A program made the translations under genes and the position numbers. A DNA stretch of 64,000 nucleotides from Plasmodium coatneyi (Eukaryota; Apicomplexa; Aconoidasida; Haemosporida; Plasmodiidae). The stretch lies in NCBI RefSeq assembly GCF_001680005.1, contig NC_033569.1:1488001-1552000 (forward strand), written 5' to 3'. This document shows, one piece after another, positions 22,026 through 33,652 of this stretch. The notes beneath the pieces are model-generated. The model had not been told where the DNA came from. It did no database searches and was given only the letters and a program-made list of their open reading frames with translations. The stretch's first letter is position 1. Every line of letters starts with the position of its first letter.

Positions 22026-22569
22026 AGGAGGTGAAGAAGTACAAGACGTACGGCAGGGAGAAGGGCTCCCATTTGGCCAACCACAGTAAAATCGAAGAGA
22101 GAACCCCCACTTAGGAATTCAAACCTGATGCGAATGGAGGTTCCATGAGCGAAACCGACTCCACATAACGTATCCGTATCTTCCCAATTCACCCCACGCC
22201 ATTTGGCAGTTGCGTGAAAGCGATTCTACAGAGGTAGACGTGAGACGCAGTTTTGTCAAACTGGTATCTTTTTTAAGTAAAATTTCAGGGGAATAAATTT
22301 TCCTAGTGTCACATGTGACACCCATGGCAAGATTGCCACCGCACCCCCTCCCCGGGGCATTTTTTTTTTTTTTTTCCATTTCACGCTATAACGTAAAAAT
22401 AATTAAAACAATATTTGTTTAAGTTACAATTTGTGAAGAAAATGTTCAGTTGGACAACTTATTGGGGGAAAATGCCCCCCTTGACGTAGTCGATGCGAAA
22501 AGCGGTTTGTGTCGTGGTGGCTATGTGTGCATGTAGGGTGAAGCGTTACGAATAAGGGGATCTCTCCCT
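22026..22569. other. convergent 3' intergenic region
   Basis: This lies between the convergent ends of the p14 gene (+) and the uL6 gene (-). A poly-T run is at 22360-22376, near the point where the two 3' UTRs should meet. No gene is seen. Confidence 0.5.
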
Positions 22570-23538
22570 CTACTTCTTCTTGGATACTTTCTGCTTGGGC
22601 TTGTGCAGGTACACGTATCCTCCCTTCATGGTGTACACGTTCATCCGTACTATTCGGTAAAGACGATGGGAAACGGACCCCACGTACTTCTTGTTAAAGC
22701 CGTGCACATTAATGATGGTCCCCGTTCTGTCAACGTCGATGCTTACGTGCCTCTTGTGCATGGTTAACACTCGAGTGATATCGATATTCTTTGTTCCAAT
22801 GCCTAGTCGGACAAACAACTTTTTCACTGTCTTCGTTTTGTACCATTTGTCTTTCTCCTTTCCTCCAGGGCTGTTGCTAACTTCACTATTTTCATTTTCG
22901 TTTACACCTCCCTGGGGACTGTTATTCTGCACCGTTTGGACCTCCGTCATGGGAGAATTTTTAAAGGTATAATATTGCTTTGTGTTTCCCCTGTACGTGG
23001 GCTTAAAAGGAGTGTAACTGACGTCTTCATAGTAGCACTTGACTCCTTTCCCTGAGAGCACAATTTGGACAGAGTAGCCACAGGAAAGGTCCTTCATTTT
23101 ATTTTCAATTTTTTTATGTTGGACACTTTTGGCGTTACAGCTAGATATGAGCGCGATGTCCTTTTTTATTTTCCCCTCTTCCTCTATCAGCAAGTGGTAA
23201 AACCCCATATTGTAATTTTTGCCAAAAAAGTACGAAGCTCCCAATTTGGACACCCTCCCAGGCCACTTTGTAAAATAAAAATTTTTTTTTTTTAAGAAAT
23301 TGTTACCCGTATATTTTTCCTCATACTGATGGAGGTTATTCTTTCCTACATTGGAATCACAATTTCCTTCTTTCGAAAAAATGCTGTACCCGTAACTTCC
23401 AGAAACTCCGAAATGTCTTTTGAACAGCTCACATAAAGTTCGTTTACGTTCATGTGCACATTCGGCGTATGGTGTCCTTCCATGGGAACCTAAAATGGTG
23501 TGGAAAATCGCCCTCTTCTGCAGCAGTTGTGGTATCAT
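22570..23538 (-). CDS. ribosomal protein uL6, mitochondrial type
   Basis: This is a single-exon frame of 322 aa. The C-terminal ~90 residues match bacterial-type L6: VRLGIG (LGYSH position), ..VSIDVDRTGTIINVHGFNKKYVG (the T-x-I-x-V-x-G-xx-K-xx-VG motif), SVSHRLYRIV, and a basic end GGYVYLHKPKQ. An upstream L6 repeat (SCGYSVQIVLSGKGVKCYY) matches the KLQLVGVGYRA region. It is separated from the C-terminal repeat by a ~65-residue Asn/Ser/Gly-rich insert. The long N-terminus (about 150 residues, MIPQLLQKRAIFHTILG start) can carry the import signal. As I recall, the Plasmodium apicoplast genome encodes its own rpl6, so this nuclear copy more likely serves the mitochondrial ribosome. The organelle is inferred, not shown. 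The gene diverges from the SLX4-like gene at 24825. Confidence 0.75.
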   Translation of the reverse strand: MIPQLLQKRAIFHTILGSHGRTPYAECAHERKRTLCELFKRHFGVSGSYGYSIFSKEGNCDSNVGKNNLHQYEEKYTGNNFLKKKNFYFTKWPGRVSKLGASYFFGKNYNMGFYHLLIEEEGKIKKDIALISSCNAKSVQHKKIENKMKDLSCGYSVQIVLSGKGVKCYYEDVSYTPFKPTYRGNTKQYYTFKNSPMTEVQTVQNNSPQGGVNENENSEVSNSPGGKEKDKWYKTKTVKKLFVRLGIGTKNIDITRVLTMHKRHVSIDVDRTGTIINVHGFNKKYVGSVSHRLYRIVRMNVYTMKGGYVYLHKPKQKVSKKK

Positions 23539-24824
23539 TTTGAAAACAGCATTGCGTTTTTTCGGCGGGTGGATATAAACAAATGGGGACTTAAAAAAGT
23601 TAGTGATGGGACGGTAACATCATTTCTTCCGTTATTTATTTCGTTTGAAGAGTTTTCCAAAGTTTTTTTTTTTTTTTCCTCCCCCACCAACCCTTTGTCA
23701 AAGACCCCAATCACACACATATGCGGTGAGTAGCAGCGGTTGCAAAAATAACCACCTTATGTAGCTACGCTGCACACTTGTTGTACCTTGTTTTGTTAAT
23801 TCTGCCTTACACATTTGTCCATTCCGTGGTCATTTTGCCGATTTGCTTCTCTTCCAGTGGGGAAGGGCAAAACGGGATGAACACTGCATGATAGGGGGAG
23901 ACCAATCTTGCGAAAAACATTTCAAAGAAGAAAAAAAAAACTTCAAAAAGGTTATTCCCCCGAAGGGATGATCATACGAGAAAGCTTAGTTAATGTGTGT
24001 ACCCTCTCTTCGAGTAAACTTCAGAGGTGAACTTATCCTCGTAAAACTCTCCCTTTTAGCTGCATCGTTGTTTCTCCATTTTTTTTTTTTTTTTTTCTAG
24101 GTAGCTTTTTCTTTTTTTTCTACAAAAAATTTGCATGACCTGTTCATAATTTTTACGCCACATTGTGTGGTGCATACTGCGCTAGCTATTTTTTTTTTTT
24201 TTTTTTTCTCAAAGTTATGAACAAGTTAGAATTTTCTTTTTTTTTTTTTTTTTTTTTCACCGGAGTTATGAGGCAGACGATGTGAAACAATAAATGGTGG
24301 TTAATTAATTTTAAGGAGGTTACCAAATTGGTCCATTCCTTTTGCATACTTGTATGAAGATACATGTGTGTACATGACTACATATGCGTTACTTCTCCAG
24401 AAAAGTGTGCCAACCTGAGCTTCTTTTTCCCCACGTTGGAAAGAGAACAACTTGAAACACCCCTCCCCCCCTCGGGCCTTGTACAAAACACGTAGTTGCA
24501 TGAAGAAGACATTTTTTCTTTTTGCAAAAGGGAAGATTTGCATTTAGGCCTTCTTCATACACCTGCACATTTTAAGAAAAAATAAACGCACGTTGATATA
24601 GTTAGGGGGCTAAAATCACAACACAATCGTAGCAACCATTTCGGAGGAACAAAAGGACAGACGCCGTATGCAGCCAGGGACGTTTTCACTGTGCTGGCTT
24701 TACCGCGCTTTAAGCAGAGTCGAATAGATAAGATCCTCTCGCACACACGCGGGATAACCCCAACGCTGTGTGTGAGTACATACATACCGTGTGTTTATGA
24801 AGGACCACACTCAAAAGGGGGACT
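23539..24824. other. divergent intergenic region
   Basis: This lies between the starts of uL6 (-) and the 1197-residue protein (+). It is rich in long T-tracts (23666, 24081, 24190, 24233) and has no supported ORF. It probably contains both promoters. Confidence 0.5.
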
Positions 24825-27800
24825 ATGAAAGGTAAAGGCATATCAACCGATGCACCAAAAGAGGAAAGAGCTACCAAAAGGGCCAAAGCGAAGAAAACCA
24901 CCAAAACCGCAAAAGGAAAAGCACAAGGCAACAAAAAAAGAAAACAAGGAAAGCCACTAAACGGAAAGGAGCCCTCCAGCGACGAAAGCGACGTTTACTT
25001 TTACAACGACCTCCGGAGATGGCAAAATAATGTGAAAGTACCAATATGGCTAAAGAAGCCAAAGGACAAAGAATCGATAAACGAATTTTACAAAAATGTC
25101 ATAAAAAAATTGTTACGTGTAAAAAACAAAATAAGAGCGTACCAAATAGAAGAAGCATACCTTATAGATTGTCTGCGAAAATGTTTGATGGACTTAAATT
25201 TAAATTCAATTAGGTCTCTCGATTATGTAAATTACGAAATGTTTAGGAGACCACGTGCAGGTGAGTGCAGCGATTTTCTGAAAAATGATGGAAAGAACGA
25301 AGAAAAGGATAAATGTTTTAAGCACACAAAGGGGCAAGGTGACCCAAGGGATGGTCAAGAAGACATGATCCATGAACCCATCCTCAAGGATGACAATTAT
25401 GCAGATGAGACTACACACATTCGTGCGGACTGCCCAACAGGCAAAGTAACCCCTCCAGCTACAGAAGACATAGACTGCTTAATAGAAAGCTTGAAGAAGG
25501 CCCTGTTGGTGGAGCAAAGAGACAAGAAGGAAGATCTAATGAGACGCGTCTTTAACAAGGTAATTATTCCTGGGGCATTTTTCGAAAACAATAACTTCTG
25601 CCCAATTTTTATGAACCTGCTGAAGTTGGACATATACAATTCTTGCTGCTTGAGTGGCACAGAGATGGGTCCCAAATTGATGAATCTGATTCAACTTTTG
25701 AATAACTTCGATGAGGGGGTGGCGGATGCTGCCAGCACGGGGGAGAAGCAGAAAGGCGTTCCCAGCGCGAGCAATGCTAGTACCCCAAAAGGGGACGCCC
25801 AACGGGTTGGTAACCACCACAACGAATCAGAGGAAAACTCATATAGAGAGGATCGCCTCTTTTTCCAAAGCCAAACGTCCCTATTCAAACTATCCCAGTA
25901 TTGTATAGAAAAGGGCGTTGTGGAGAACCACCAAGTTGCTTCCTTTGATACCATCTACATTTACAGCGGGAAGGAATCCCCATGTGACAGTCACAAGTGC
26001 AAACATAAGAAGAAGAAATTACTCTCCCATGGAAATTTAAAATATTCTCTCGACATTACAAAAAAAGAAAACGAATCTTTACATTTTATTAATGAGAAAA
26101 GATCTATCTTGGAAAATGATTCTACTCCGAGGAGCATGACCCACCGTGACGGTTCGTATGAGGAGAAACTGAACCATCCCCATGTGAAAAGACAATATGC
26201 AGAAGATGGTACACCTGTTAAGGGTAGGAACGAGGATGAAGCTGCTCTGTCTAACGAGAGTGTCACTTCTGTTAAGGCAAAGGAAAGTTCATGTGGGAAA
26301 GAGGTGTTCGAAATTTTAAGCCACTCTGATGAGAAGGAAGAACTACAAGATGCAGAAATTGCTCCTGCAGAGAAAGAGGCCCTTTCTTCTGTAGATGTGA
26401 GCATAAATGAAACGGAAAAATCGTTTGTCAGCGCGGTGAGCAGCGTGAAAGGGACAAGCAAATTCAATGACGGAGGGAGCTTCCCCAAGTGTCGCACAAG
26501 AGAAGGCTCTAAAGAAGGCCCGCTCAATTATTTACAAAACGATTGGCTTAAATTCGATGAGGGAGTAAAGGTAGAAAAACGGGGGGCATTAGACGAGGAG
26601 TTCCTGCATGGAGGTGATACCAACGGGTTTGGGACGCCACGAAAGGTAACTCCATCCACAGGTACAGAAAGGATTAGGCTGTATAAAGAGAATGATCCTG
26701 AAGAGGGTGACCAAAACGATGAATTACCTCTGCAGGTAGTTCAGTCAGGCACCAACAACACTGAAGGTAACACAAAGCTACGTAAGAGGAAGCTCTCCCC
26801 GAGTGGCCACAGTGACCATAGCAGCCCAGACGAAACTCAGTCCTTCAAATTCGACACCTATGAGCTTTTTATGGAAAATGGAAAAATTAAAAAAAATAAA
26901 AAAATGGACAGGAGTAACGAATTTGAGGTTGTCCCGAAGGAGGTGAGAAACTCCGCTGGGAAGTCACAGGACAGTAGATGCAACAATTTTACGGGGGCGC
27001 AAGTGAGGTTCCAGTTGGAGGGTAGCCCCCTAGATGGGGAGAGCTCTCTCAACAGGAACGACCACATAACATCGTCCATGGAAAAGAACCCACCTACTAG
27101 CGCCCTTCCCCCGAGTGGACACTCCCAAGTTTGTCCAGACATCGACATGTCCGTCATCGTAGAAAAGATTAACTACGATGGGAAGAAGGATTCCGGTTCA
27201 GATGGAAGGGAAGTTAATCCAATAGAGAAATTTCCCCCCAGCACAACAAGGCCCAAGTGCATCCCAGCCGTTCTGTCTGATTTTTCTGCAGAGAAGAAAG
27301 GACCTGCGGAGGAGGAGGATAAGAACCTCAGATCGGTCATAGGACGCTTTTGTGATGATGCTAGTGTAAGTTGCGTTATCGATATGCATGATCTTTTGAA
27401 GGGTAATGGTGGTGGGGAGTGCCTCCCTCCCAAAATGGCTTCCCATTCGGAGGTGATCGTTCTGGAGGACAACGATGAGGAGGGGGGTAAGGATAACAGT
27501 AGGGAAAGCATCTCCTCCAGGGGTATCCAAGACAGTGCACGCAACTGCGAACGGACACCCTGGATTAATACACCCCGAATAGTTGAAGCAGACGTGAGCA
27601 TCCCCGCCGAGACACCAAAGACAAGGGAAACAGAAAGCAGGAAAGAACTCTCCATCCTCAACGTCGACCTTAACAAAATGAACAACGTACTGCTGGAGGA
27701 ACTTATGGAATTCTTTGGACTGAAGAGCAGGAAGCTGTCGAGAAAAACTCTAATCACGGAGTTGACCAGAATACAGAGCTACCTAAATGAACAGTTTGAA

Positions 27801-28418
27801 AAAATGGCCAAAGAATACCACACCCCGATTTCTATGCAGAAGGATCCTCCCAAGTTGAGGAAAGGTAAATCTATTGAAAAGGATTACCAAACGGAGAGTA
27901 TCATTTATCGTGACAGGGAAGAAGGGCAGAAGAGTAGAATCTGGACCAACGGGTGCAATAGTAGTGTGAGTCATTCGGTGGGTGCCCTCTTGGGCGATGT
28001 GAATGCAGAGGTACAGCGCTTCTTCCAAAATGAGGAGTGGTTCGATGGCGCTTCAGTAAGGGGGGGAAATACCGACCAGGTGAGTACCACCCAGATTATT
28101 TCCAACGAGGTGAGTACCACGCAGAAGGGTTCCCATCCCCTGAATGATGATCAAGCCAAATCGCAGGAGGAATATCTAAACCACATGAAAAAAAAAATAA
28201 AACAAATGGAATTGAAGTCGCTTTTTGAAAGAATTGATGAGGCCATTGGCGTCAATGAGGTCCTCCACGATCACATACAAAGGGACAGACAAATTGAGTA
28301 CTCCCTGTTGAAAAAGTATCTAGTAGATTGCAAGCTAAGCGTCAACCGGGAAATTGTAATGTCCTACTGTAAGGACAAGGATATTCAGGTTGTGCTGAAG
28401 AAGAAGGCAAAGGCGTGA
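24825..28418 (+). CDS. large nuclear-type protein with SLX4-like C-terminus (candidate)
   Basis: This is a single exon of 1197 aa. The N-terminus is Lys-rich (KRAKAKKTTKTAKGKA), like a nuclear signal. Residues about 50-150 hold a conserved-looking helical block (DLRRWQNNVKVPIWLKKPK ... AYQIEEAYLIDCLRKCL). The middle ~750 residues are hydrophilic low complexity, rich in Glu, Ser, Asn and Asp. At about 945-985 there is a SAP-like helical segment (MNNVLLEELMEFFGLKSRK-LSRKTLITEL). The last ~65 residues (IDEAIGVNEVLHDHI ... YSLLKKYLVDCKLSVNREI ... CKDKDIQVVL) resemble the conserved C-terminal SLX1-binding domain of SLX4 in length and spacing. SLX4 is the scaffold of structure-specific nucleases in DNA repair. 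This is a by-eye resemblance, not a proven homology, and the protein may simply be a conserved Plasmodium protein. The long antisense frames over it are shadows. Confidence 0.55.
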   Translation: MKGKGISTDAPKEERATKRAKAKKTTKTAKGKAQGNKKRKQGKPLNGKEPSSDESDVYFYNDLRRWQNNVKVPIWLKKPKDKESINEFYKNVIKKLLRVKNKIRAYQIEEAYLIDCLRKCLMDLNLNSIRSLDYVNYEMFRRPRAGECSDFLKNDGKNEEKDKCFKHTKGQGDPRDGQEDMIHEPILKDDNYADETTHIRADCPTGKVTPPATEDIDCLIESLKKALLVEQRDKKEDLMRRVFNKVIIPGAFFENNNFCPIFMNLLKLDIYNSCCLSGTEMGPKLMNLIQLLNNFDEGVADAASTGEKQKGVPSASNASTPKGDAQRVGNHHNESEENSYREDRLFFQSQTSLFKLSQYCIEKGVVENHQVASFDTIYIYSGKESPCDSHKCKHKKKKLLSHGNLKYSLDITKKENESLHFINEKRSILENDSTPRSMTHRDGSYEEKLNHPHVKRQYAEDGTPVKGRNEDEAALSNESVTSVKAKESSCGKEVFEILSHSDEKEELQDAEIAPAEKEALSSVDVSINETEKSFVSAVSSVKGTSKFNDGGSFPKCRTREGSKEGPLNYLQNDWLKFDEGVKVEKRGALDEEFLHGGDTNGFGTPRKVTPSTGTERIRLYKENDPEEGDQNDELPLQVVQSGTNNTEGNTKLRKRKLSPSGHSDHSSPDETQSFKFDTYELFMENGKIKKNKKMDRSNEFEVVPKEVRNSAGKSQDSRCNNFTGAQVRFQLEGSPLDGESSLNRNDHITSSMEKNPPTSALPPSGHSQVCPDIDMSVIVEKINYDGKKDSGSDGREVNPIEKFPPSTTRPKCIPAVLSDFSAEKKGPAEEEDKNLRSVIGRFCDDASVSCVIDMHDLLKGNGGGECLPPKMASHSEVIVLEDNDEEGGKDNSRESISSRGIQDSARNCERTPWINTPRIVEADVSIPAETPKTRETESRKELSILNVDLNKMNNVLLEELMEFFGLKSRKLSRKTLITELTRIQSYLNEQFEKMAKEYHTPISMQKDPPKLRKGKSIEKDYQTESIIYRDREEGQKSRIWTNGCNSSVSHSVGALLGDVNAEVQRFFQNEEWFDGASVRGGNTDQVSTTQIISNEVSTTQKGSHPLNDDQAKSQEEYLNHMKKKIKQMELKSLFERIDEAIGVNEVLHDHIQRDRQIEYSLLKKYLVDCKLSVNREIVMSYCKDKDIQVVLKKKAKA

Positions 28419-29675
28419 CGTGGAACGAATCAGCGTCTAGCACGCTGCGCCTAGCACCCGCCTTCCAAGGATATGCGTCCAGGCGGGTACCTGTTTTTTT
28501 TTTTGTTGTGTGCTCTGTTGAGCGGTAGAGGGGGGGACCCAAACGTGGAGCAAATTTCTCCCCCCTTTTTGGTGCAACCGACTGGAGGTGTGCATTTCGC
28601 GGTTCCGTGACGCAGTCCTGCAGTCCCGTTACATCCTCTTCACCCTTTCTGATTAGTCATTTATTATTTTATATTTTTTTTTGTGCCTGCGGGTGTTCAC
28701 GAATTGTGAATTATGTGACATTTTTTTTTTGTTTTTGTACTCCCTCCATGTGGCTCAATTTTAAATTTTCACCACTTTGGTTTTTCATACCGTCCGAACT
28801 TATCCTTCGCAAGCCGACCTTTTTAATAATGGGCGCCGTTTGGCTGCCACCACATCGAACCACCCCCCTGATGGCATACGACAGGGTAGGAAATATTTGC
28901 ATGCGCCTTATCAACACTGACCAGTCCATCATCCCTGTATTGTTTCTTTTTTAAAAAAAAAAATTGTCGACCCAGTTAATGCCACAACTGACGAGGAACG
29001 GTTTAACGGATCATGAACCCATCATGCGTAATGCAGAGTCACAAGTTCTTCGCACCGGGAGAATCGCTGTCGTCGGGAAGGAGAAAAAATGAGAAACATT
29101 GCAGGAGAGTAGTCCCAACGGGTGCATTCGTGCGAATAAAAAAAAAAAAAAAAAAAAAAAAAGGGGAACACTTCCCACAATGTGAAGAACAAGCACGAAC
29201 ATTTATAGAGGAAACTCTTTGCTGAAGTTCCACGGTGGAACAAAGCAGATCCGCCAGCAACTCTGATGACAACCCCACTAGCCACGCAGGTCACTCCACG
29301 ACCACTTCACTAACCGCGTCCCCACACTTTTAGATCAGTTGAACCAAAGTGCCAGGTTCCCAAGCGCAGAATCTTATATGGTCTCCATTTTGGTACCTCC
29401 CACATGCACTCCAACGGGGCATGCCGAGTTGCAACAAAAACAGGCGAACCATCTGGAAAGGGGAGGGTGAAAAGGAACTAATACGATTAACGTAACCCCT
29501 GGTTGGGAATTCATTAAAAATAAAGCAGCATCCGAGTTAGAAATGTACACCTGTATGTGAGTGTATCCACATATGCATCCTCGCAGTTGCGCCTACCACG
29601 TGTCGCTGCTTGTAGAAAAGTATCTACCCTGGGGGAGGTTCCAAGAGGGAGATAGGAAAAGACCCCTTCGCAAAT
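28419..29675. other. intergenic, no gene seen
   Basis: This lies between the SLX4-like gene and the haem lyase gene, both on the plus strand. It holds T- and A-tracts (28494, 29139-29161) and short open frames on both strands. None has convincing codon use or splice partners. It is probably 3' UTR plus promoter. Confidence 0.5.
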
Positions 29676-31013
29676 ATGCAGAGCATAGGCAAGACAATTG
29701 GTGATGATGAAAATGGAGAAAAAGTGAGATGCCCCTCGTCCTTAGTGGGGAAATTGAAAATGCCCCAGGAAGCGAAGAATGGTAAGTCAATCCGCCCGTT
29801 AGCGCGTTACCGCGTTAGCATGTTAGCGCGTTAGCGGCTTGTGTTGTGTAAGAAGTGTGTCCTGTGCAGACGCACCCTGACTGACCCACCGAATGATCAG
29901 TCAGCAACAATGCCGTACCCCCTCCGATATCACCGTCCCCACACAGAAGTGATAAACGAACGGAACATGATGCCGGAAATACCCAACTACTCCCTGCGCG
30001 AAGAGTCCGAGTGCCCCCTGAACAGGAAGAGAGACGTTTCTTCCATCCCCAAGAACACTAAAGAGAATTGGCTCTACCCGTCGCCGCAGCAATTTTACAA
30101 TTCCCTAATTAGGAAGAATAAACACATTGACAGAAATTACATTGACGCTGTGGTGACGGTGCACAACGAAGTTAATGAGGAGTCATGGAAGCACATCCTA
30201 AAATATGAGTACCTGCACAGGAGGTATGTCCGTAATATGTGGAGCGTCCATGAGAGGGTTTCGAATGTGCTGCAAGAGCTAAATGTGTGCTAAGTGAACA
30301 ACACGTCAGCGTAACGACTGTGCATTGTAACGGCAGCGTAGTGTACCCACCCCCGCGTGTCTTTCTTCTCCCCCCCTTAGCAAATGCAGCGAAGTCACTC
30401 TGCAGCGGTTTCTTGGAAAGTTCGACGACCTCTCCGTCAAGGCCAAATTTAGGAGCATTTTCTCCAAGTAATGAAAAAATGGCAAAGTGGCAGTGTTACC
30501 ATGTAGCAGTGCATACACTTGTGCATTTGAGTACATCGACTTTTGTGGTGCTTCTTACGTTTTGTTATCCACTGTTGAAGGAGTGCGGCCTCTATTACCT
30601 TTCCGTTGTTTATCCCCCCCAAAATGAACAACACCAATTTTATGACCCCCTCGCAGGCTAGGCAGACCATTCGACAGACACGACTGGTATGTGAATAGGT
30701 GCGGGAAGGAGGTGAAGTACATTTTAGATTATTACAACGATGAGTCCATGCAGGATGACAAGAATGTAAGATGCGTCATACTGTGGGTCATTCCTATCAC
30801 TATATGCATGAGGGGAGAATGGCGCGCTGGAAATAAATACCTCGTAAAAAATGGAAAAAAAAAATGATGATTTGCTTTTTTTTCCTCACCCCGCAGATAT
30901 ACATTGACGTCAGGCCGGCCATGAACAGCTTCTCAAACGTCTGGGATAGAATACGTTACCCATTTTATGAATTTTACTTTAAGCATATCAAGCGGTACGA
31001 GTTGTTTAGGTGA
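29676..31013 (+). CDS. cytochrome c haem lyase (holocytochrome c synthase)
   Basis: The five-exon model is 29676-29781, 29905-30223, 30381-30467, 30657-30765 and 30897-31013, with all phases matching, 245 aa. The enzyme attaches haem covalently to the CXXCH of cytochrome c in the mitochondrial intermembrane space. Family landmarks are present: Cys-Pro motifs near the N-terminus (VRCPSS in exon 1, SECPLNR in exon 2), YPSPQQFYNSLIRK, the WKHILKYEYLH helix, and the near-invariant GRPFDRHDWYVNRCG with DYY. The C-terminus has YIDVRPAMNSFSNVWDRIR. The conserved His that is the haem ligand in this family is in the FDRHDW or YLH region, depending on alignment. The first intron's acceptor (TCAG at 29901-29904) was picked by phase. 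A start at the Met encoded from 29910 in exon 2 would be the alternative. Small exons and short introns are typical of Plasmodium core genes. Confidence 0.92.
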
Positions 31014-32624
31014 TCTAGCCCCCGTGGTGTGTGTCTGGATTGGGTAACTAACCAGGAAGGAAACAAAATTGCCACGGGGATTGTGTCCAAAAGGGGGTAT
31101 AATCAACGGGGATACGGGAGTTCGTGCAGCGAGGCGTTCCCTCACATATTCCGTCTCTCTTTCATTCGTGAATTCTTTATACCATCATCCATAATGGAGT
31201 ATTCCCTCCCCTTCTAACGTTAGTCCCTTTGTCCAACCTTCGAAAATGAAAAAAATTCACCTCCAGCTGGGCGCAACATAAGGCATAGCCACACACCTTG
31301 GGGAATAAAAATGCACCAACTGAAGATTTAATAATATGATAAGCGTGAATGTATCACGCACCGATTTTGTTTGTCTCTCCAAAAAGAAAAAATATATGCC
31401 GACGAAGATACGGGTAAAAGGGCACCCGCAGTGGGACTATTCCGTACGCAAGGCGCAATTTTGTATTCAGCCACGTTGGAAATTGTACAAGTAGAGGAAT
31501 GGGTACCCTTGCCCTCTAACTGTACATGTCGCATCCACGCCGCCCCCCAATTGAAAAGCTTACTTATACATAAAATGCACCTGAAAAAAAGTCACAAATT
31601 TTATATTTAAAAAAAAAAAACGAAGTGACGCCCGCTGTACGTCCGTCAAGCTGCGCAGAATGTGTCCATCCTTTAACACAGCGTGATAGTTCGCGTGAAA
31701 AAAAAAAAAAAAAAAAAAAAAATTACTTCCGCATGCAGTGCTGTCCGTCACTTTGTTTAAAAAGTAAGGGCATGTGCAAAAAAAGTGTAAAGTGTAAAAA
31801 AGGAGTAAAGAGAATCACATAACGTGATGCAGACCGAACAGCTGCAGGAAAGCATCCGCTCCATTTAAAAAGGCAACGCTCCTTTGGTACACACTTGCAT
31901 TTTTTTCTTTTAAAACATTTTTTTTTTTTAATCTTTGAAAATTATTTTATTTTTTTGTATCTAAGAATTATCGAAGGGGGAATAAAAAAATATATTTATG
32001 TGGGAACTGCTGCGAAGGGGAGGGGGAGAGAGGGCTTAGTAGACGTGGCCCTATGACAGCAGGACATGCGTAAGTGCCTCCACGCACGGGAGGCACAAAA
32101 AGCATGTGTCTAAGCGCAGGTGCCTGTGGGGCTGGTTCAGATGAACTATCTGCGCTGTGAAATGTGGGCCAGCCGTTATGCACATGCATATCTGGCAAGC
32201 GACATGGTGTACATATACACGTGGAAAAAAAAAAAAAAATAAAGGAATTAAAAAAAAAGCAATAAAAAAAAAAAGCAATAAAAAAAAAAAAGCAATTAAA
32301 AAAGAAGCCAGTGGGGGGAAGGGGGTTGCACATATGTTACACATACTCATGCCACCTGTTACGCCGCATGGACGATTTTGTAAAATAACAAAAAAAAAAA
32401 TGAAAGAAAAAAATGAAGGATCCTTCTGCGCTGAGCACACATGGCGGCGCTTCAGTCTGCACTTCTCACAACTGTTGTTACTTCCCCCGAGGGGAGACAT
32501 TTCCTGCCTACACGCATGCACGAACGCTCCACACGGGAGCTCAACAAAAAAGACATGAACGGTTTCAACAACGAAAACAACGACAGCGTTGGGCCAATTC
32601 GGCAGACCAATTCGGCAGGCCCAC
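31014..32624. other. convergent intergenic region
   Basis: This lies between the ends of haem lyase (+) and ASF1 (-). It includes several A-tracts (31612, 31700-31721, 32225-32310) and a stretch of AAAGCAATAAAAAA repeats (32262-32300). Open frames through these tracts are Lys- or Phe-rich artefacts. No gene is seen. Confidence 0.5.
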
Positions 32625-33652
32625 TCAGGCGTTATTATTGTCTATGGTTATTCTGCTTATCCCATTTATGTTAGCATTAAAAAGTTCGCACTTATCCAAA
32701 TCGGTTGATGCACCGTTACTACTGAGGGCCCCCCGTTCGTTCAAGTCTGCACCGGCGTACGTATTGGCATATGTATTCGCATACGTATTGCCATACGCGT
32801 TGGCGTTTTCGGGCGCCGCTACGTGCGTGCTCATTTTACCATTCGCGCCAACATTCGCAGGGATGTCATTGAAGACGAAAATGTTTTCCTGCGTAGACTC
32901 GTTTGTTATGTTAGAGTTGCTATTTTCATCCGGATTCATTTTTATGGAATTCATTAACTCGATCTGTTCATTCTCCTTGTCGAATTCTTTAAAATCATCT
33001 TTCTCCTCTGCATCCCAAGTTATGCAAAATTTTACAATTCTTGGATTTTCCACAAATATATGTCTACATATTTTATCGTACTGGGGTACGGCGGGTGGCT
33101 TCTCCCTCAGTTCCATGTCTTTGTAAAATGAGTTCATGTAGTAGGCGATCCGAATGAACTCCTTTTCTTTATAGTTGGCTGATATGAGGATGGCTTGCAG
33201 GCCCAGCACGCTATCAACATCCATCTGCCAGGGGGGGAAGAAGTGGGGTAGGTTAAAAGGTCGAAACGATGAAGAGGGGGAAGTTGCAGTTGCAACGGTT
33301 CGTATTCCTCTTTTCACCGCGAATACGCAGTCTGATAAGCACGACTGCCATGACGGCCAGTTTCAGTTCTACCGGACGGCCATTCTGCACTTACGTTTTT
33401 GTAATCGGGCGGATTCACCGCGTAGTCAAACATCATCACGCCCCGCTCGATGGGTCCCAAGAAAATGTTATCCAACTCGATGTCCTGGTTCCCCTCCCCA
33501 TCGTTGTTCACAGCAGAAATATAAAAAATCTTCCACTCCAAATCGGCCTCTAATTTATTCAATGCCTCAAACTCAATGGTAAAAACGAATGGATCTAAAA
33601 TGTCACATATGGGATTGTTCACTATTACTTTCGTCACATTAACTTCAGACAT
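32625..33652 (-). CDS. ASF1: histone chaperone ASF1
   Basis: The two-exon model is 33395-33652 and 32625-33224 (donor GTAAGT, acceptor GGCAG, phase 0), 285 aa. The N-terminal ~155 residues are the ASF1 immunoglobulin-like core: VTKVIVNNPICDILDPFVF, EFEALNKLEADLEWKIFYI, DNIFLGPIERGVMMFDY, then LILISAN-type KEKEFIRIAYYMNSFY, LREKPPAVPQYDKICRHI and NPRIVKFCITWD. ASF1 binds the H3-H4 dimer and hands it to CAF-1 or HIRA during replication-coupled and independent chromatin assembly. The C-terminal tail (about 130 residues) is acidic then Asn-rich. It contains a short tandem repeat (NTYA, encoded at about 32755-32805) specific to this lineage. The antisense frame at 32413-33126 is a shadow. Confidence 0.95.

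Noticed and set aside
25991..27757. Long antisense frames (178 and 194 residues) in the SLX4-like gene
   Set aside because: They are shadows of a Glu/Ser/Lys-rich coding strand, which gives Ser/Leu/Phe-rich open frames on the complement.
32413..33126. 237-residue plus-strand frame
   Set aside because: It is antisense to ASF1, whose minus-strand frame has clear conserved motifs.
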